This document shows positions 36,182-45,119 of a DNA stretch of 64,000 nucleotides, one piece after another. Within the stretch, counting starts at the first letter, position 1; each line of letters starts with the position of its first letter. The notes under the pieces were generated by a model, which ran no database searches, was not told the DNA's origin, and saw only the letters and a list, made by a program, of their open reading frames with translations. This stretch comes from an uncultured Opitutia bacterium. GTDB taxonomy: Bacteria > Verrucomicrobiota > Verrucomicrobiia > Opitutales > UBA953. The DNA lies in the NCBI GenBank assembly GCA_945957395.1, contig CAMFKE010000001.1:62001-126000 (forward strand). The letters are read 5' to 3'. The translations under genes and the position numbers were made by a program.

Positions 36182-37162
36182 TTATTTGGCGGCGCCTTGG
36201 AGCGCCTTGACTTCCGCGAGGGTGGGCAGCGCGGCCATGGCGCCGGGCTTGGTGACGGTGAGGGCGCCGCAGGCGGCGGCGAAGGCGAGCCACTCGCGGG
36301 TCTTCGCCGGGTCGGCGACGATGGCGCGCAGGGCGGCCTTGGCGTCGCCGCAGGCGTCGTTGATGAGCGGATACAGGAGGCCGCCGCAGAGCGAGTCGCC
36401 GGCGCCGGTGGTGTCCACGGCGGAGACCTTCGGGGTGGGGGCGGAGACGGTGCCGGAGGCGGTGACGCAGCGCAGGGCGCCGGGGCCGTCGGAGAAGACG
36501 ACGGCGAGGGCGCCGGCGTCGAGGCAGCGCTTGGCGTAGGCTTCGGGGGAGCCGGCGAGGACGGTGGCCTCGTCGAGTCCGGACTTCACGAGGTCGGCGA
36601 GGGCGAGGGATTCCCAAATGGGGGCGGGGTCGACGGTGTCCTTGGCCCAGAGCATGGGGCGCAGGTTGGGGTCCACCGACACGAGGGCGCCGCGCTTGCG
36701 GGCCTCGCGCAGGGCGTCGAGGGTGACGGAGCGTGCGGGCTCGGCGACGAGGGTGTTCGAGCAGGTGTGGATGGCGTCGCCCGCGCGGATGCCGGCGAGG
36801 TCGAGCTGGCGCAACTCGACCGCGAGGTCGGCGGTGTTGTTGCGGAAGAAGCGGAAGGAGCGGTCGCCGCAGGGGGCGAGCTGCACGATGGCGAGCGCGG
36901 TGGGCTCGGGGCGGGAGACGAGGCCGGAGGTGTCCACGCCCATGGTCTTGAGCGCGTCGGAGAGGAGGGCGCCCCAGGGGTCGGTGGAGATGCCGCCGAG
37001 GTGGCGGGCCTTGCCGCCGAGGCGCGCGACCTGTGCGGCGACATTGGCGGGTGCGCCGCCGGGCACGAGGGTGAGGCGGGGCAGGGTGAAGGGGCCGGCG
37101 GTTTCGGTGCCGGCGGGCACGGCGTCGACGAGGATTTCGCCGAGGGAGTGGAGGGTGGGCAT
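36182..37162 (-). CDS. PfkB-family carbohydrate kinase
   Basis: 326 residues from the ATG at 37162. Ribokinase-fold landmarks: SLGEILVDAVP at the start, PGGAPANVAAQVARLGGKA (substrate end), GGISTDPWG, RFFRNNTADLAV and the anion-hole motif VDTTGAGDSLCGGLLY with the catalytic Asp. The closest general match is the fructokinase group. An insert DACGDAKAALRAIV near residue 280 is seen before the last helices. In this locus it may phosphorylate the sugar produced by the epimerase: fructose if that enzyme is a mannose isomerase, or an amino sugar if it is a GlcNAc epimerase. It is 110 bases from the last sialidase. Confidence 0.88.
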   Translation of the reverse strand: MPTLHSLGEILVDAVPAGTETAGPFTLPRLTLVPGGAPANVAAQVARLGGKARHLGGISTDPWGALLSDALKTMGVDTSGLVSRPEPTALAIVQLAPCGDRSFRFFRNNTADLAVELRQLDLAGIRAGDAIHTCSNTLVAEPARSVTLDALREARKRGALVSVDPNLRPMLWAKDTVDPAPIWESLALADLVKSGLDEATVLAGSPEAYAKRCLDAGALAVVFSDGPGALRCVTASGTVSAPTPKVSAVDTTGAGDSLCGGLLYPLINDACGDAKAALRAIVADPAKTREWLAFAAACGALTVTKPGAMAALPTLAEVKALQGAAK

Positions 37163-37272
37163 AGGAAAGTGAGAAGTGGGAAGTGAGATGTAAGAAGTGT
37201 GAATGATGCGCGAGTTGCGAGGCGTGAGGAACGAGGCTGGCAACAATCTCGCCCCTCGGATCTCGAGTCCCG

Positions 37273-38430
37273 TTACCTCAACTCGGAAGGTTTCACGGTG
37301 CGGAAGACGATGCGCTCGTAGTCTCCGGCTTCATACGCGATGGCGATGGTGCCGTCGGGTAGCACGGCGAGGTGGCTGTAGGCGGAGGGGCCGGGTTCGA
37401 TGACGAGCGACCTGGTCCAGGTTTGGCCTTCGTCCTCGGAGCCGCGCAGGGTGAGGTTGCGGCGCTCTTCGCGGGAGGCGGGGTTGGAGAAGAGGAGGAG
37501 GCCGGGGTGGCCGTCGGCGGGCAGGGTGTGGCGCACGAGCGAGCCCATGCAGCGGGGTTCGGGCAGCGCGGGGTCCCAGGTGGTCTCGCCCCAGGTCTCG
37601 CCGGCGTCCTTGCTGATGGCGACGGCGCGGGCGCGCTTGGCGGAGCCGTGGTTGCGCATGTTCAGGAGGAGGTCGCCGTTGGCGAGTTCGACGATCTCGC
37701 ACTCGTTGGTGTGGCGGGCGGCGTAGGTCTTGGAGCGGGTCCAGGTTTTGCCGGAGTCGTCGGAGTAGAGGGCGTGGGCGTAGTAGACGGGGCGGGTGGT
37801 GGGCTTGCCGTCCTTGTCGGGGGCGCCCTGCTCGAACTCGCTGTGGTTGGCGGGTGTGATGTAGCGGCCCTTGTGCGGCTCGCGCTGTTTCACGAAACCG
37901 GCGCCGGGGCCCGGGGCGATCCAGGCCCAGCCCGGGAGTTTCGCCTGTTCGGTGATGTTGCGGGGGGCGGACCAGGTGAGGCCGTCGTCGTCGCTGTGGA
38001 CGATGTAGACCTTGCGCGAGTCGTCGCCGAAGCCGGGTTTGAGGCGGGATTCCCACAGTTTGTTCCAGACCAGGAGCACGGAGATGCGCCCGGTTTGGCG
38101 GTCCACGACGGGGCAGGCGTTGCCGAGGGTGAACTCGTCGAGGTCGGCGACCACCCGGATTTCGCTCCAGGTCCTGCCGCCGTCTTCGGAGCGGCGCACC
38201 ACCTGGTCGATGTCGCCGTTGTCGTGCGGGCTGTTCTTTCGCCTTTCGGCGAAGAGCAGCAGGGCGCCCTTGGGCGTGACGGCGAGCGTGGGGATGCGGT
38301 AGGTGTGTTCCGGCGCCCGGCGCGCGCCCACATAGGCGTCGAGCTTGATGGGGGCGTCCTCCCGGCTTTCCGGGGCGGTGCAGCCGGCGAGCGGCAGCAG
38401 GGCGAGGACGGCGAGCGGGAGGAGCTTCAT
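37273..38430 (-). CDS. Sialidase (GH33-type), predicted lipoprotein
   Basis: 385 residues. [17 protein letters not shown] is a lipoprotein signal, so the enzyme should be held on the cell envelope. GH33 marks: YRIPTLAV (F/YRIP Arg), the Asp-rich segment [10 protein letters not shown], five Asp-boxes ([40 protein letters not shown]), [11 protein letters not shown] (Glu of the Tyr/Glu pair), and [11 protein letters not shown] with YEAGDY at the end. It cleaves terminal sialic acids from host or mucin glycans. It is third and most divergent of three tandem copies, 15 bases downstream of the second. Confidence 0.92.
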   Translation of the reverse strand: MKLLPLAVLALLPLAGCTAPESREDAPIKLDAYVGARRAPEHTYRIPTLAVTPKGALLLFAERRKNSPHDNGDIDQVVRRSEDGGRTWSEIRVVADLDEFTLGNACPVVDRQTGRISVLLVWNKLWESRLKPGFGDDSRKVYIVHSDDDGLTWSAPRNITEQAKLPGWAWIAPGPGAGFVKQREPHKGRYITPANHSEFEQGAPDKDGKPTTRPVYYAHALYSDDSGKTWTRSKTYAARHTNECEIVELANGDLLLNMRNHGSAKRARAVAISKDAGETWGETTWDPALPEPRCMGSLVRHTLPADGHPGLLLFSNPASREERRNLTLRGSEDEGQTWTRSLVIEPGPSAYSHLAVLPDGTIAIAYEAGDYERIVFRTVKPSELR

Positions 38431-38445
38431 CGGGCGTGAGGCGGC

Positions 38446-39621
38446 TTACTTGGTCCGGCCGGGCTCCTGCCGGAGCTCGGAGGGCTTCACGGTGCGGAAG
38501 GCGATGCGCTTGTAGTCGTCGGTCTCGTAGGCGACGGCGATGGTGCCGTCCTTGAGCACGGCGAGGTGGCTGTAGGCGGCCTGGGCGGGCTGGATGACGA
38601 GGGACTTCGACCAGGTTTTGCCGTCGTCGGCGGAGCTGCGCAGGGTGAGGTTTTCGCGTTTGCCGGTGGAGGCGGGGTTGCAGAAGAGGATGAGGCCCGG
38701 GTTGCCGCCGGAGGGCCAGGAGTGGCGCATGATGGAGCCCATGCACTGGGACTCGGGCAGCGACATGTCCCAGGTGGTCTCGCCCCAGGAGTCGCCGGCG
38801 TCCTTGCTGACGGCGACGGCGCGGCGGCGTTTGCCTGAGCCGTGGTTGCGCATGTTCAGCATGAGGTCGCCGTTGGAGAGTTCGACGATCTCGCACTCGT
38901 TGGTGTGCTTGGCGGCGAAGGATTTGGAGGATTTCCAAGTCTTGCCGGAGTCGTCGGAGTAGAGGGCGTGGGCGTAGTAGACCGTGCGGGTGGTGGGCTT
39001 GCCGTCCTTGTCGGGTTTGCCCTCCTCGAACTCGCTGTGGTTGACGGGGATGATGTAGCGGCCGGCGTTGGGGGGGAGCTTCTTGACGAAGCCGGCGCCG
39101 GGGCCGGTGGCCATCCAGGCCCAGTTGGGCTGCTTCACCTGCTCGGAGATGTTCTGCGGCTTGCTCCAGGTCTTTCCGTCGTTGTCGCTGTAGGTGGTGT
39201 AGACGAGGCGGGTGTCGTCGCCGTATCCGGGCTTGGTGGAGTACTCGTGGACGCGGTTCCAGACGGCCACGACGGTGATGCGGCCGGTCGTGGGGTCGAC
39301 GATGGGGCAGGCGTTGCCGATGGTGTACTTGTCGATGTCGAGCATCACCTTTTCGGCCGACCAGGTCTTGCCGCCGTTTTCGGAGCGCTTCACGACCGTG
39401 TCGATGTCGCCGGAGTCGCCCCAGCCGTTTTTGCGCAGCTCGGCGAAGGCGAGGATGGTGCCCTTCTTGGTGACGCACATCGAGGGGATGCGGTAGGTGT
39501 GCGTCGGGCTCTTGCCGGTGCCGACGAAGAGGTCGGCGTCGCGGGCGGGTTCGGCCGCCTGAGTCGCGGCGAAGGCGGCGAGGGGGAGAAGGCCGAGCAG
39601 GGCGAGGGAGAGGTGCTTCAT
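38446..39621 (-). CDS. Sialidase (GH33-type), secreted
   Basis: 391 residues from the ATG at 39621. Signal peptide to about LAAFAATQA. GH33 motifs: YRIPSMCVTKKG, GDSGDIDTVVKR, Asp-boxes [32 protein letters not shown] and [31 protein letters not shown]. No lipobox, so it is periplasmic or released. Bases 39032-39535 are identical to 40219-40722 in the upstream sialidase, so this block was copied recently. It lies 8 bases after that gene and 15 before the next, in a single transcript. Confidence 0.92.
   Translation of the reverse strand: MKHLSLALLGLLPLAAFAATQAAEPARDADLFVGTGKSPTHTYRIPSMCVTKKGTILAFAELRKNGWGDSGDIDTVVKRSENGGKTWSAEKVMLDIDKYTIGNACPIVDPTTGRITVVAVWNRVHEYSTKPGYGDDTRLVYTTYSDNDGKTWSKPQNISEQVKQPNWAWMATGPGAGFVKKLPPNAGRYIIPVNHSEFEEGKPDKDGKPTTRTVYYAHALYSDDSGKTWKSSKSFAAKHTNECEIVELSNGDLMLNMRNHGSGKRRRAVAVSKDAGDSWGETTWDMSLPESQCMGSIMRHSWPSGGNPGLILFCNPASTGKRENLTLRSSADDGKTWSKSLVIQPAQAAYSHLAVLKDGTIAVAYETDDYKRIAFRTVKPSELRQEPGRTK
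39032..39535 (-). repeat. 504-bp exact copy shared by sialidase genes 2 and 3 (copy 1)
   Basis: Identical base for base to 40219-40722, with a constant offset of 1187 and mismatches immediately at both ends. It covers the N-terminal catalytic half, from the mature N-terminus to PVNHSE, in both proteins. Flanking sequence is clearly diverged. Confidence 0.95.
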
Positions 39622-39629
39622 GGCGTGGC

Positions 39630-40811
39630 TTACTTGGAGGTTTCGCCGGATTGGGGCTTGAGCTCGGAAGGCTTGATGACGCTGAAGACGATGCGCTTGC
39701 AGTTGTCGGCTTCGTAGAGGTGGGCGATGTCGCCGTTGGGCAGCACGGCGAGGTGGCTGTAGGCGGCCTTGCCGGGTTCGATGAGCTTCTGGACGGGCCA
39801 GGTTTTGCCGTCGTCGAAGGAGCCGCGCAGGATCATGTTTTCGCGGCCCTTCTTGGTGGCGGGGTTGGAGAAGAGGAGCATGCCGGGGTTGCCGTTGAGG
39901 GGCCAGGAGTGGCGGATGATGGAGCCCTGGCAGACGGGCTCGGGGAGCTGCTTGTCGTAGGTGGTCTCGCCCCAGGTTTCGCCGCCGTCCTTGGAGATGG
40001 CGACGGCGCGGTCGCGACGGCCGGTGCCCTGGTTGCGCATGTTGAGCATGATGTCGCCGTTGGTCAGTTCGACGGCTTCGCACTCGTTGGTGCCCCTGTC
40101 GGCGAAGGACTTGGAGGCTTTCCAGGTCTTGCCGGAGTCGTCGGAGTAAAGGATGTGCGCGTAGTAGGTCTGGCCCATCTTCACCTTGCCGTCCTTGTCG
40201 GGTTTGCCCGGCTCAAGTTCGCTGTGGTTGACGGGGATGATGTAGCGGCCGGCGTTGGGGGGGAGCTTCTTGACGAAGCCGGCGCCGGGGCCGGTGGCCA
40301 TCCAGGCCCAGTTGGGCTGCTTCACCTGCTCGGAGATGTTCTGCGGCTTGCTCCAGGTCTTTCCGTCGTTGTCGCTGTAGGTGGTGTAGACGAGGCGGGT
40401 GTCGTCGCCGTATCCGGGCTTGGTGGAGTACTCGTGGACGCGGTTCCAGACGGCCACGACGGTGATGCGGCCGGTCGTGGGGTCGACGATGGGGCAGGCG
40501 TTGCCGATGGTGTACTTGTCGATGTCGAGCATCACCTTTTCGGCCGACCAGGTCTTGCCGCCGTTTTCGGAGCGCTTCACGACCGTGTCGATGTCGCCGG
40601 AGTCGCCCCAGCCGTTTTTGCGCAGCTCGGCGAAGGCGAGGATGGTGCCCTTCTTGGTGACGCACATCGAGGGGATGCGGTAGGTGTGCGTCGGGCTCTT
40701 GCCGGTGCCGACGAAGAGGTCGATGGGCTCCTGCGCTTTCGGAGCGGCGAAGGCGACGAGGGGCAGCAGGGCGGCCAGTGCGAAAAGACGGGAGGGGCGG
40801 GAGAGTTTCAT
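39630..40811 (-). CDS. Sialidase (GH33-type), secreted, first of three in tandem
   Basis: 393 residues from the ATG at 40811. Signal peptide MKLSRPSRLFALAALLPLVA with cleavage near AFAAPKAQ. GH33 motifs: YRIPSMCVTKKG, GDSGDIDTVVKR, Asp-boxes [32 protein letters not shown], and a degenerate [31 protein letters not shown]. It is first in the sialidase-kinase-esterase-epimerase series, so the operon promoter should lie in 40812-41221, which it shares divergently with the first PEP-CTERM gene. Its C-terminal half differs from the second copy, unlike the identical N-terminal half. Confidence 0.92.
   Translation of the reverse strand: MKLSRPSRLFALAALLPLVAFAAPKAQEPIDLFVGTGKSPTHTYRIPSMCVTKKGTILAFAELRKNGWGDSGDIDTVVKRSENGGKTWSAEKVMLDIDKYTIGNACPIVDPTTGRITVVAVWNRVHEYSTKPGYGDDTRLVYTTYSDNDGKTWSKPQNISEQVKQPNWAWMATGPGAGFVKKLPPNAGRYIIPVNHSELEPGKPDKDGKVKMGQTYYAHILYSDDSGKTWKASKSFADRGTNECEAVELTNGDIMLNMRNQGTGRRDRAVAISKDGGETWGETTYDKQLPEPVCQGSIIRHSWPLNGNPGMLLFSNPATKKGRENMILRGSFDDGKTWPVQKLIEPGKAAYSHLAVLPNGDIAHLYEADNCKRIVFSVIKPSELKPQSGETSK
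40219..40722 (-). repeat. 504-bp exact copy shared by sialidase genes 2 and 3 (copy 2)
   Basis: Partner of 39032-39535. A perfect match over this length, with diverged ends on both sides, points to gene conversion rather than simple duplication. Confidence 0.95.
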
Positions 40812-41053
40812 GGCGACGAGGGGGTTCGGGGTAGTGGGGCCGGTGGCGGGTGCCGCAGCGGGCCGGAGCCTGTTTGCCTTGGTGGCATGCGGCGCCAACG
40901 GCCTCTTGGGGGGCTCATGGTGTGGCGGTGGGACGGTGGAGCAATGAGACCCGGTGGGCAATCGACATTTCCACCTCTACGGGGGGGGCTCGGGCGCCGG
41001 CGCGGAGTGGTGGTGTGGTAGCGCCCTCGCGCGCGCGATGTTTTAAAAAGGGG

Positions 41054-41180
41054 TTCATCGCCTTATGCCTCACATGGGCCGGTAGGTTCATGGAGGGCTC
41101 GAATTGCCCGGGGTTTGTTCCTTTGTTTTGTGTGTAAGCAATGATTTCGGTTTGGAGGGGTGGGCGAATTTAATACCAGG
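41054..41180 (+). promoter_or_regulatory. Conserved upstream block of PEP-CTERM gene A
   Basis: Same order of blocks as upstream of genes B and D: TTCATCGCC..ATGCCTC, a GGGTTTGTTCCTTTGTTT stretch, GTTTGGAGGGG (41150-41160), and GAATTTAATACCAGG (41166-41180), about 40 bases before the ATG. This suggests a common promoter and leader. The rest of the gap 40812-41053 holds no gene and no clear site. The sialidase operon promoter should be there on the minus strand. Confidence 0.5.
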
Positions 41181-41221
41181 GATGCAGGCCCGTTTTAACC
41201 TCGGGCCGTCTCGTACTACCC

Positions 41222-42544
41222 ATGAAAAAAACTCTTCCCACGCTTACCCTTTCGTTGGCCGTTCTAATGGCCGCCACCACTTCTTTCGCCGCGACCTATG
41301 TGGGGCCCGGTGACGGAACCGCGAACACCGGCTACATCGGAGCGCAAACCCAGATGAAACCCGGAGATGCTGGCGTGGAGGGCGACGCGCTGCTGACCTT
41401 CAATGTGACCAGCGGGTACTTCGGAAACGGAAATGATCAGACGATCCTCTTTAGTAATGCGAATTTCCAGATCAACGAGCTGACCATCAACAACGGGTAC
41501 AGCAATAACCAGACCTGGTTCACCGGGACGGCGCACGGGTCCGGCAACATCACGGTGACCGGCGCCTTGGGGCAGGATTTCGTGTTTACCGGCAACATGC
41601 AGAATTACTCGGGCAATATCAGCATTTCCTCCTCCGGCGGGAGCAGTCCGGCTTTGGGCTCCTCCAATAATAGCGTGCTGCAGTTCGGGGGCACCGACTC
41701 CGGCGGCACCGTCGCGCAGGGGACGGTGACCACCGACGGTACCGGTCGCTGGATCAACAATGTGTCGGGTTCCGGCGATTTGTCCGTCAACAACCTGGTC
41801 TTCAACTACGGCACGGGCTCCGGTTATGACTATGTGAAGGTCACCAATGACATCTCGGTGCGCAAGGGGCTTCACTTCCAAGGGGATGCGCATGTCCTCG
41901 CCAGTGGAACCATCGCCGGGGACGGTTGGGTGAACAAGGTCGGCGCCGGCAGCCTGACGCTTACGGGGGCCAACAGCTACACGGGAGGCACCATCGTGGC
42001 GCTGGGCGAGCTGATCGCCGCGCACGCTTCGGCTCTGGGCACCGGTACGGTGGCGGTGAACGGCGGCATTCTGTCCACTTCGGTGGCCAATGTGAACACG
42101 GGCGCTTTCTCCCTCGCCGGGGGCACCCTGGTGATCAACGGCGCTTCCGCCGGCACCATCACCCTTTCGCCCGGCCAGGACTTCAACTTCACCGCCGGCC
42201 TGTGGCAGATCGATCTGGCCTCGGGTCTCGACCAGATCATCGGCTCCGGCGCCGGCTCCGACTTCACCATCTCCGGCGGCGTGATCGACCTGGGCGGCGG
42301 CGCCATCGATTACACGCAGACCTACGACCTCATCGCGGGCTTCGAGAACATCAACATCAGCGGGGTGGGCATCACCGGGTACGACACCGCCAACTGGCAG
42401 GCGTCCATCAACAACAACGGCGAACTGAGCTTCACCGCCGTGCCCGAGCCGGCCACCTACGGCCTGCTCGGCGCCGGAGCGCTGGCCGCCGCCTCGATGG
42501 TGCGTCGTCGCCGTCGCAAGGCCGCCGCGAAGGCCGCCGAGTAA
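41222..42544 (+). CDS. PEP-CTERM surface protein A with autotransporter-type beta-strand repeat
   Basis: 440 residues. Signal peptide MKKTLPTLTLSLAVLMAATT to about SFAA. The N-terminal 220 residues are unique within the array, Gly/Asn/Ser/Thr-rich and probably beta-helical. A repeat of autotransporter-associated type follows, GAGSLTLTGANSYTGGTIV, then the shared C-terminal module (residues about 300-440). It ends with VPEPATYGLLGAGALAAASM and an Arg/Lys-rich tail, the PEP-CTERM sorting signal recognised by an exosortase. It is therefore exported and probably surface-held. No exosortase is in the window. The start ATG is at 41222. Confidence 0.88.
   Translation: MKKTLPTLTLSLAVLMAATTSFAATYVGPGDGTANTGYIGAQTQMKPGDAGVEGDALLTFNVTSGYFGNGNDQTILFSNANFQINELTINNGYSNNQTWFTGTAHGSGNITVTGALGQDFVFTGNMQNYSGNISISSSGGSSPALGSSNNSVLQFGGTDSGGTVAQGTVTTDGTGRWINNVSGSGDLSVNNLVFNYGTGSGYDYVKVTNDISVRKGLHFQGDAHVLASGTIAGDGWVNKVGAGSLTLTGANSYTGGTIVALGELIAAHASALGTGTVAVNGGILSTSVANVNTGAFSLAGGTLVINGASAGTITLSPGQDFNFTAGLWQIDLASGLDQIIGSGAGSDFTISGGVIDLGGGAIDYTQTYDLIAGFENINISGVGITGYDTANWQASINNNGELSFTAVPEPATYGLLGAGALAAASMVRRRRRKAAAKAAE
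42167..42471 (+). repeat. 305-bp exact copy shared by PEP-CTERM genes A and B (copy 1)
   Basis: Identical to 44482-44786 (offset 2315). It encodes the shared C-terminal module up to the start of the transmembrane part of the PEP-CTERM signal. Confidence 0.92.
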
Positions 42545-42571
42545 TCGGAAAACGCCTGCGCTCGCGCATCT

Positions 42572-42608
42572 AGCACCCCGGGGCCGCCGCGCCTCGGGGT
42601 GCTTTTTT
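42572..42608 (+). terminator. Terminator after PEP-CTERM gene A
   Basis: AGCACCCCG (42572-42580) pairs with CGGGGTGCT (42595-42603) and is followed by a run of T to 42608. The same hairpin recurs after genes C and D. Confidence 0.85.
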
Positions 42609-42612
42609 GTGT

Positions 42613-42735
42613 CACCGATTCAGGTCTCACGCCAAGCCGCCAAGCACGCCAAGGCTTTTGCCATGGATTACGCAGATTCCACGGGTTGATTCTCCAATGC
42701 CCGCTTATCTGTGCTTATCCGGGTCCATCTGTGGA
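42613..42735 (+). repeat. Dispersed intergenic repeat, copy 1
   Basis: Composite repeat in fixed order: TTCAGGTCTCACGCCAAGCC, CGCCAAGGCTTTTGCCA, GGATTACGCAGATTCCACG, then CTGTGCTTATCC..GTCCATCTGTGG. Related copies are at 46831-46951, 47069-47190, 49335-49462 and inverted near 53011. No protein is likely. With the following shared block it fills the gap 42545-43071. Confidence 0.8.
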
Positions 42736-42783
42736 AAAAAACGAAATCGGGCATGCGGCTGCCGTCGCTGCTGGCTCGGAGGT

Positions 42784-42930
42784 GAAGTCGGGTGGTTGTT
42801 GAGTGTTTGTTCTGCAAGGGCTTGATGCCGCGTTGGTTGCGGTGGGTTTTTTGGGCCGAAGGGTATGGGGTGCTGTGTCCGGCGTTTACCTTAGGCTCAT
42901 CGCCTGATGCCTCCTAGGCCTGCGAGTTCA
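42784..42930 (+). repeat. 147-bp duplicated upstream block (copy before gene B)
   Basis: Matches 47238-47384 with about two mismatches (offset 4454), so the gene B and gene D units were duplicated together with their upstream DNA. Confidence 0.85.
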
Positions 42931-43022
42931 TGGAGAGGTGCTCGCGATAGGGGGTTGTTTCCTTGTTTGGTCTGCTAGGAATGATTTTCGTTTGGAGGGG
43001 GGGTAGGAATTTAATAACAGGA
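42896..43022 (+). promoter_or_regulatory. Conserved upstream block of PEP-CTERM gene B
   Basis: CTCATCGCCTGATGCCTC, then GGGGGTTGTTTCCTTGTTT, GTTTGGAGGGG (42990-43000), GGAATTTAATAACAGGAGGG (43007-43024). Same order as before genes A and D. It lies about 50 bases before the ATG. Confidence 0.5.
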
Positions 43023-43071
43023 GGGCACGCCCCGGTGATTCAGCTCGGGCAACCCCAACCCCATTAACCCC

Positions 43072-44865
43072 ATGAAAACCCACCCTTCCAAAGCACTTCT
43101 TGCGGTGGCCGTCAGTCTGTCGGTCTTCGCCTCCTCTCATGCCGTCGTCATTTCCAAGGATTCTGCGGGCACCGACCTTGCGGCCGGTTCCTCGTGGGCC
43201 GGGGGCAATGCGCCGACATCTTCCGATGTGGCGACCTGGACGGGAAGCTCGTTGGGCGGTTCGCTCACGATGGACTCCGATTTGTCCTGGGGCGGCATCG
43301 ATATCCAGGGGGCCACGGCCACCGTGGTCATTTCGGGCACCGGTACGCTGACGCTGGGCGCCTCCGGCATTAATGTCGCCGCCGCCGGGCAGGATCTGAC
43401 GCTGGGCAATTCCATTGTCGTTGGCGCATCGCAGACCTGGCATGTGGAGGAGGGGCGCAAGCTGCTTATCAACACCACGGGCAGCACGCTTACTTTCGGT
43501 GAAGGCACCACCACCACGCTGACCGGCTCCGGCACAGTCGAGCTTGGGAACAACCGGGAGCTCGCAGGCAGCGGCGATCTGGTCATCGATGGCGCCACGC
43601 TTGTGAACAATCTGCAGGGCGGCACCCAGTCCCGCACCGGGAATACGACCCTGAACTCGGGTATCATAATGCTGCAGAGCAATGTGGACATATTCGGCAC
43701 CGGGCAGCTCAACCTCAACGGCGGCGCCATCGGCTCCGGTAACAGTTCCTCGCGCACCATCGCCAACGCGGTGACAATCGGCGGCGATATCCGCATCGGC
43801 GGCGACGGACTGAGCTCCGGCGGCATGACCTTCTCGGGTACGGTCGATCTCATGGGGGGCGTTCGCACCATCGAAACCAATGTCACGACCTTCTTCACCG
43901 GCGTGATTTCCAACGGCGGAATCACCAAGACCGGCTCCGGCGTGCTGCGACTGGCGGGTGACAACACTTTCACGGGCGCCACGACCGTCCTTCAGGGGGC
44001 GCTGGCCATCGGCAACAACGCGCTCGCGCACAGCAGCTCGGTAACTCTGGCTGCCGGCACGACGTTGTATATCGGTGCCAACGGCACGACGACCATCAAC
44101 AACCTCTCCGGCGATGCCGGCTCCGAGATCCATACCGCCTATAACATCGACACGACCGGCGCTCGCACGCTGGTGGTGAATCAGACGGTGGACGGCGTGT
44201 TCGCCGGCACCATCAAGCAGGGTAACTCCGGTCGCACGCTCAGCCTGGTGAAGGACGGCTCGGGCACCCTCACGCTCAGCGGCACCAACACCTACTCCGG
44301 CGGCACGACCATCAACAACGGCACGCTCGTGGCCGCCGCCGCGGCGGCGCTGGGCACCGGCGCCGTGCAGGCCAATGGAGGCACGCTGGCCACCTCGGTG
44401 GCGAATGTGAACACCGGCGCGTTCAACCTCGCCGGGGGCACGCTGGTGCTCAACGGCGCCGGCGCAGGCACCATCACCCTGTCGCCCGGCCAGGACTTCA
44501 ACTTCACCGCCGGCCTGTGGCAGATCGATCTGGCCTCGGGTCTCGACCAGATCATCGGCTCCGGCGCCGGCTCCGACTTCACCATCTCCGGCGGCGTGAT
44601 CGACCTGGGCGGCGGCGCCATCGATTACACGCAGACCTACGACCTCATCGCGGGCTTCGAGAACATCAACATCAGCGGGGTGGGCATCACCGGGTACGAC
44701 ACCGCCAACTGGCAGGCGTCCATCAACAACAACGGCGAACTGAGCTTCACCGCCGTGCCCGAGCCGGCCACCTACGGCCTGCTCGGTGCAGGGGCTCTGG
44801 CCGCCGCCGCGATGGTGCGTCGACGCCGTCGCAAGGCGTCCGACGCGTCCCCTGTGACCGAGTAG
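43072..44865 (+). CDS. PEP-CTERM surface protein B with beta-strand repeats
   Basis: 597 residues. Signal peptide MKTHPSKALLAVAVSLSVFA to about SSHA. The N-terminal module, shared with genes D and E, begins with VVISKDSAGTDLAAGSSWAG and runs through DVATWTGSSLGG and GGIDIQGATATVVISG. The middle has repeat units such as TKTGSGVLRLAGDNTFTGAT and VKDGSGTLTLSGTNTYSGGT, the autotransporter-associated strand pattern that predicts a right-handed beta-helix. The C-terminal module is that of A. The sorting signal is VPEPATYGLLGAGALAAAAM plus RRRRRK. Probably exosortase-processed and surface-displayed. Confidence 0.88.
   Translation: MKTHPSKALLAVAVSLSVFASSHAVVISKDSAGTDLAAGSSWAGGNAPTSSDVATWTGSSLGGSLTMDSDLSWGGIDIQGATATVVISGTGTLTLGASGINVAAAGQDLTLGNSIVVGASQTWHVEEGRKLLINTTGSTLTFGEGTTTTLTGSGTVELGNNRELAGSGDLVIDGATLVNNLQGGTQSRTGNTTLNSGIIMLQSNVDIFGTGQLNLNGGAIGSGNSSSRTIANAVTIGGDIRIGGDGLSSGGMTFSGTVDLMGGVRTIETNVTTFFTGVISNGGITKTGSGVLRLAGDNTFTGATTVLQGALAIGNNALAHSSSVTLAAGTTLYIGANGTTTINNLSGDAGSEIHTAYNIDTTGARTLVVNQTVDGVFAGTIKQGNSGRTLSLVKDGSGTLTLSGTNTYSGGTTINNGTLVAAAAAALGTGAVQANGGTLATSVANVNTGAFNLAGGTLVLNGAGAGTITLSPGQDFNFTAGLWQIDLASGLDQIIGSGAGSDFTISGGVIDLGGGAIDYTQTYDLIAGFENINISGVGITGYDTANWQASINNNGELSFTAVPEPATYGLLGAGALAAAAMVRRRRRKASDASPVTE
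44482..44786 (+). repeat. 305-bp exact copy shared by PEP-CTERM genes A and B (copy 2)
   Basis: Partner of 42167-42471. Confidence 0.92.
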
Positions 44866-44891
44866 TCGGTACCGGGGTTCCCGGGTTTTCA

Positions 44892-44925
44892 AAAACACCC
44901 CGAAGCTCCCGCTTCGGGGTGTTTT
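44892..44925 (+). terminator. Terminator after PEP-CTERM gene B
   Basis: A 15-bp perfect stem (44892-44906 with 44911-44925) with a TCCC loop and a GTTTT end. Its sequence differs from the terminators of genes A, C and D. Confidence 0.88.
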
Positions 44926-45119
44926 CGCTTGGCCTGTTCGTGGTGCTGCGCGTTTTTTTCTGTCTTCGTATTCCGCTTGAAATCAGTGGATAAGCAATGG
45001 ATGTGATGGGCGGTGCTTGGTTTTTGCCAGTGATTTGGCGTAGGCTGAAATAAAATAATATCAGTGATTGCTTGCCAAATTTCGTCCGGGCTTTTTTCAG
45101 GGTGTCCCTCGTTTTTCCC

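Noticed and set aside
41150-41180. Sigma-54 promoter at the PEP-CTERM genes
   Set aside because: GTTTGGAGGGG and AATTTAATA lack the GG and GC pair spacing of the -24/-12 consensus.
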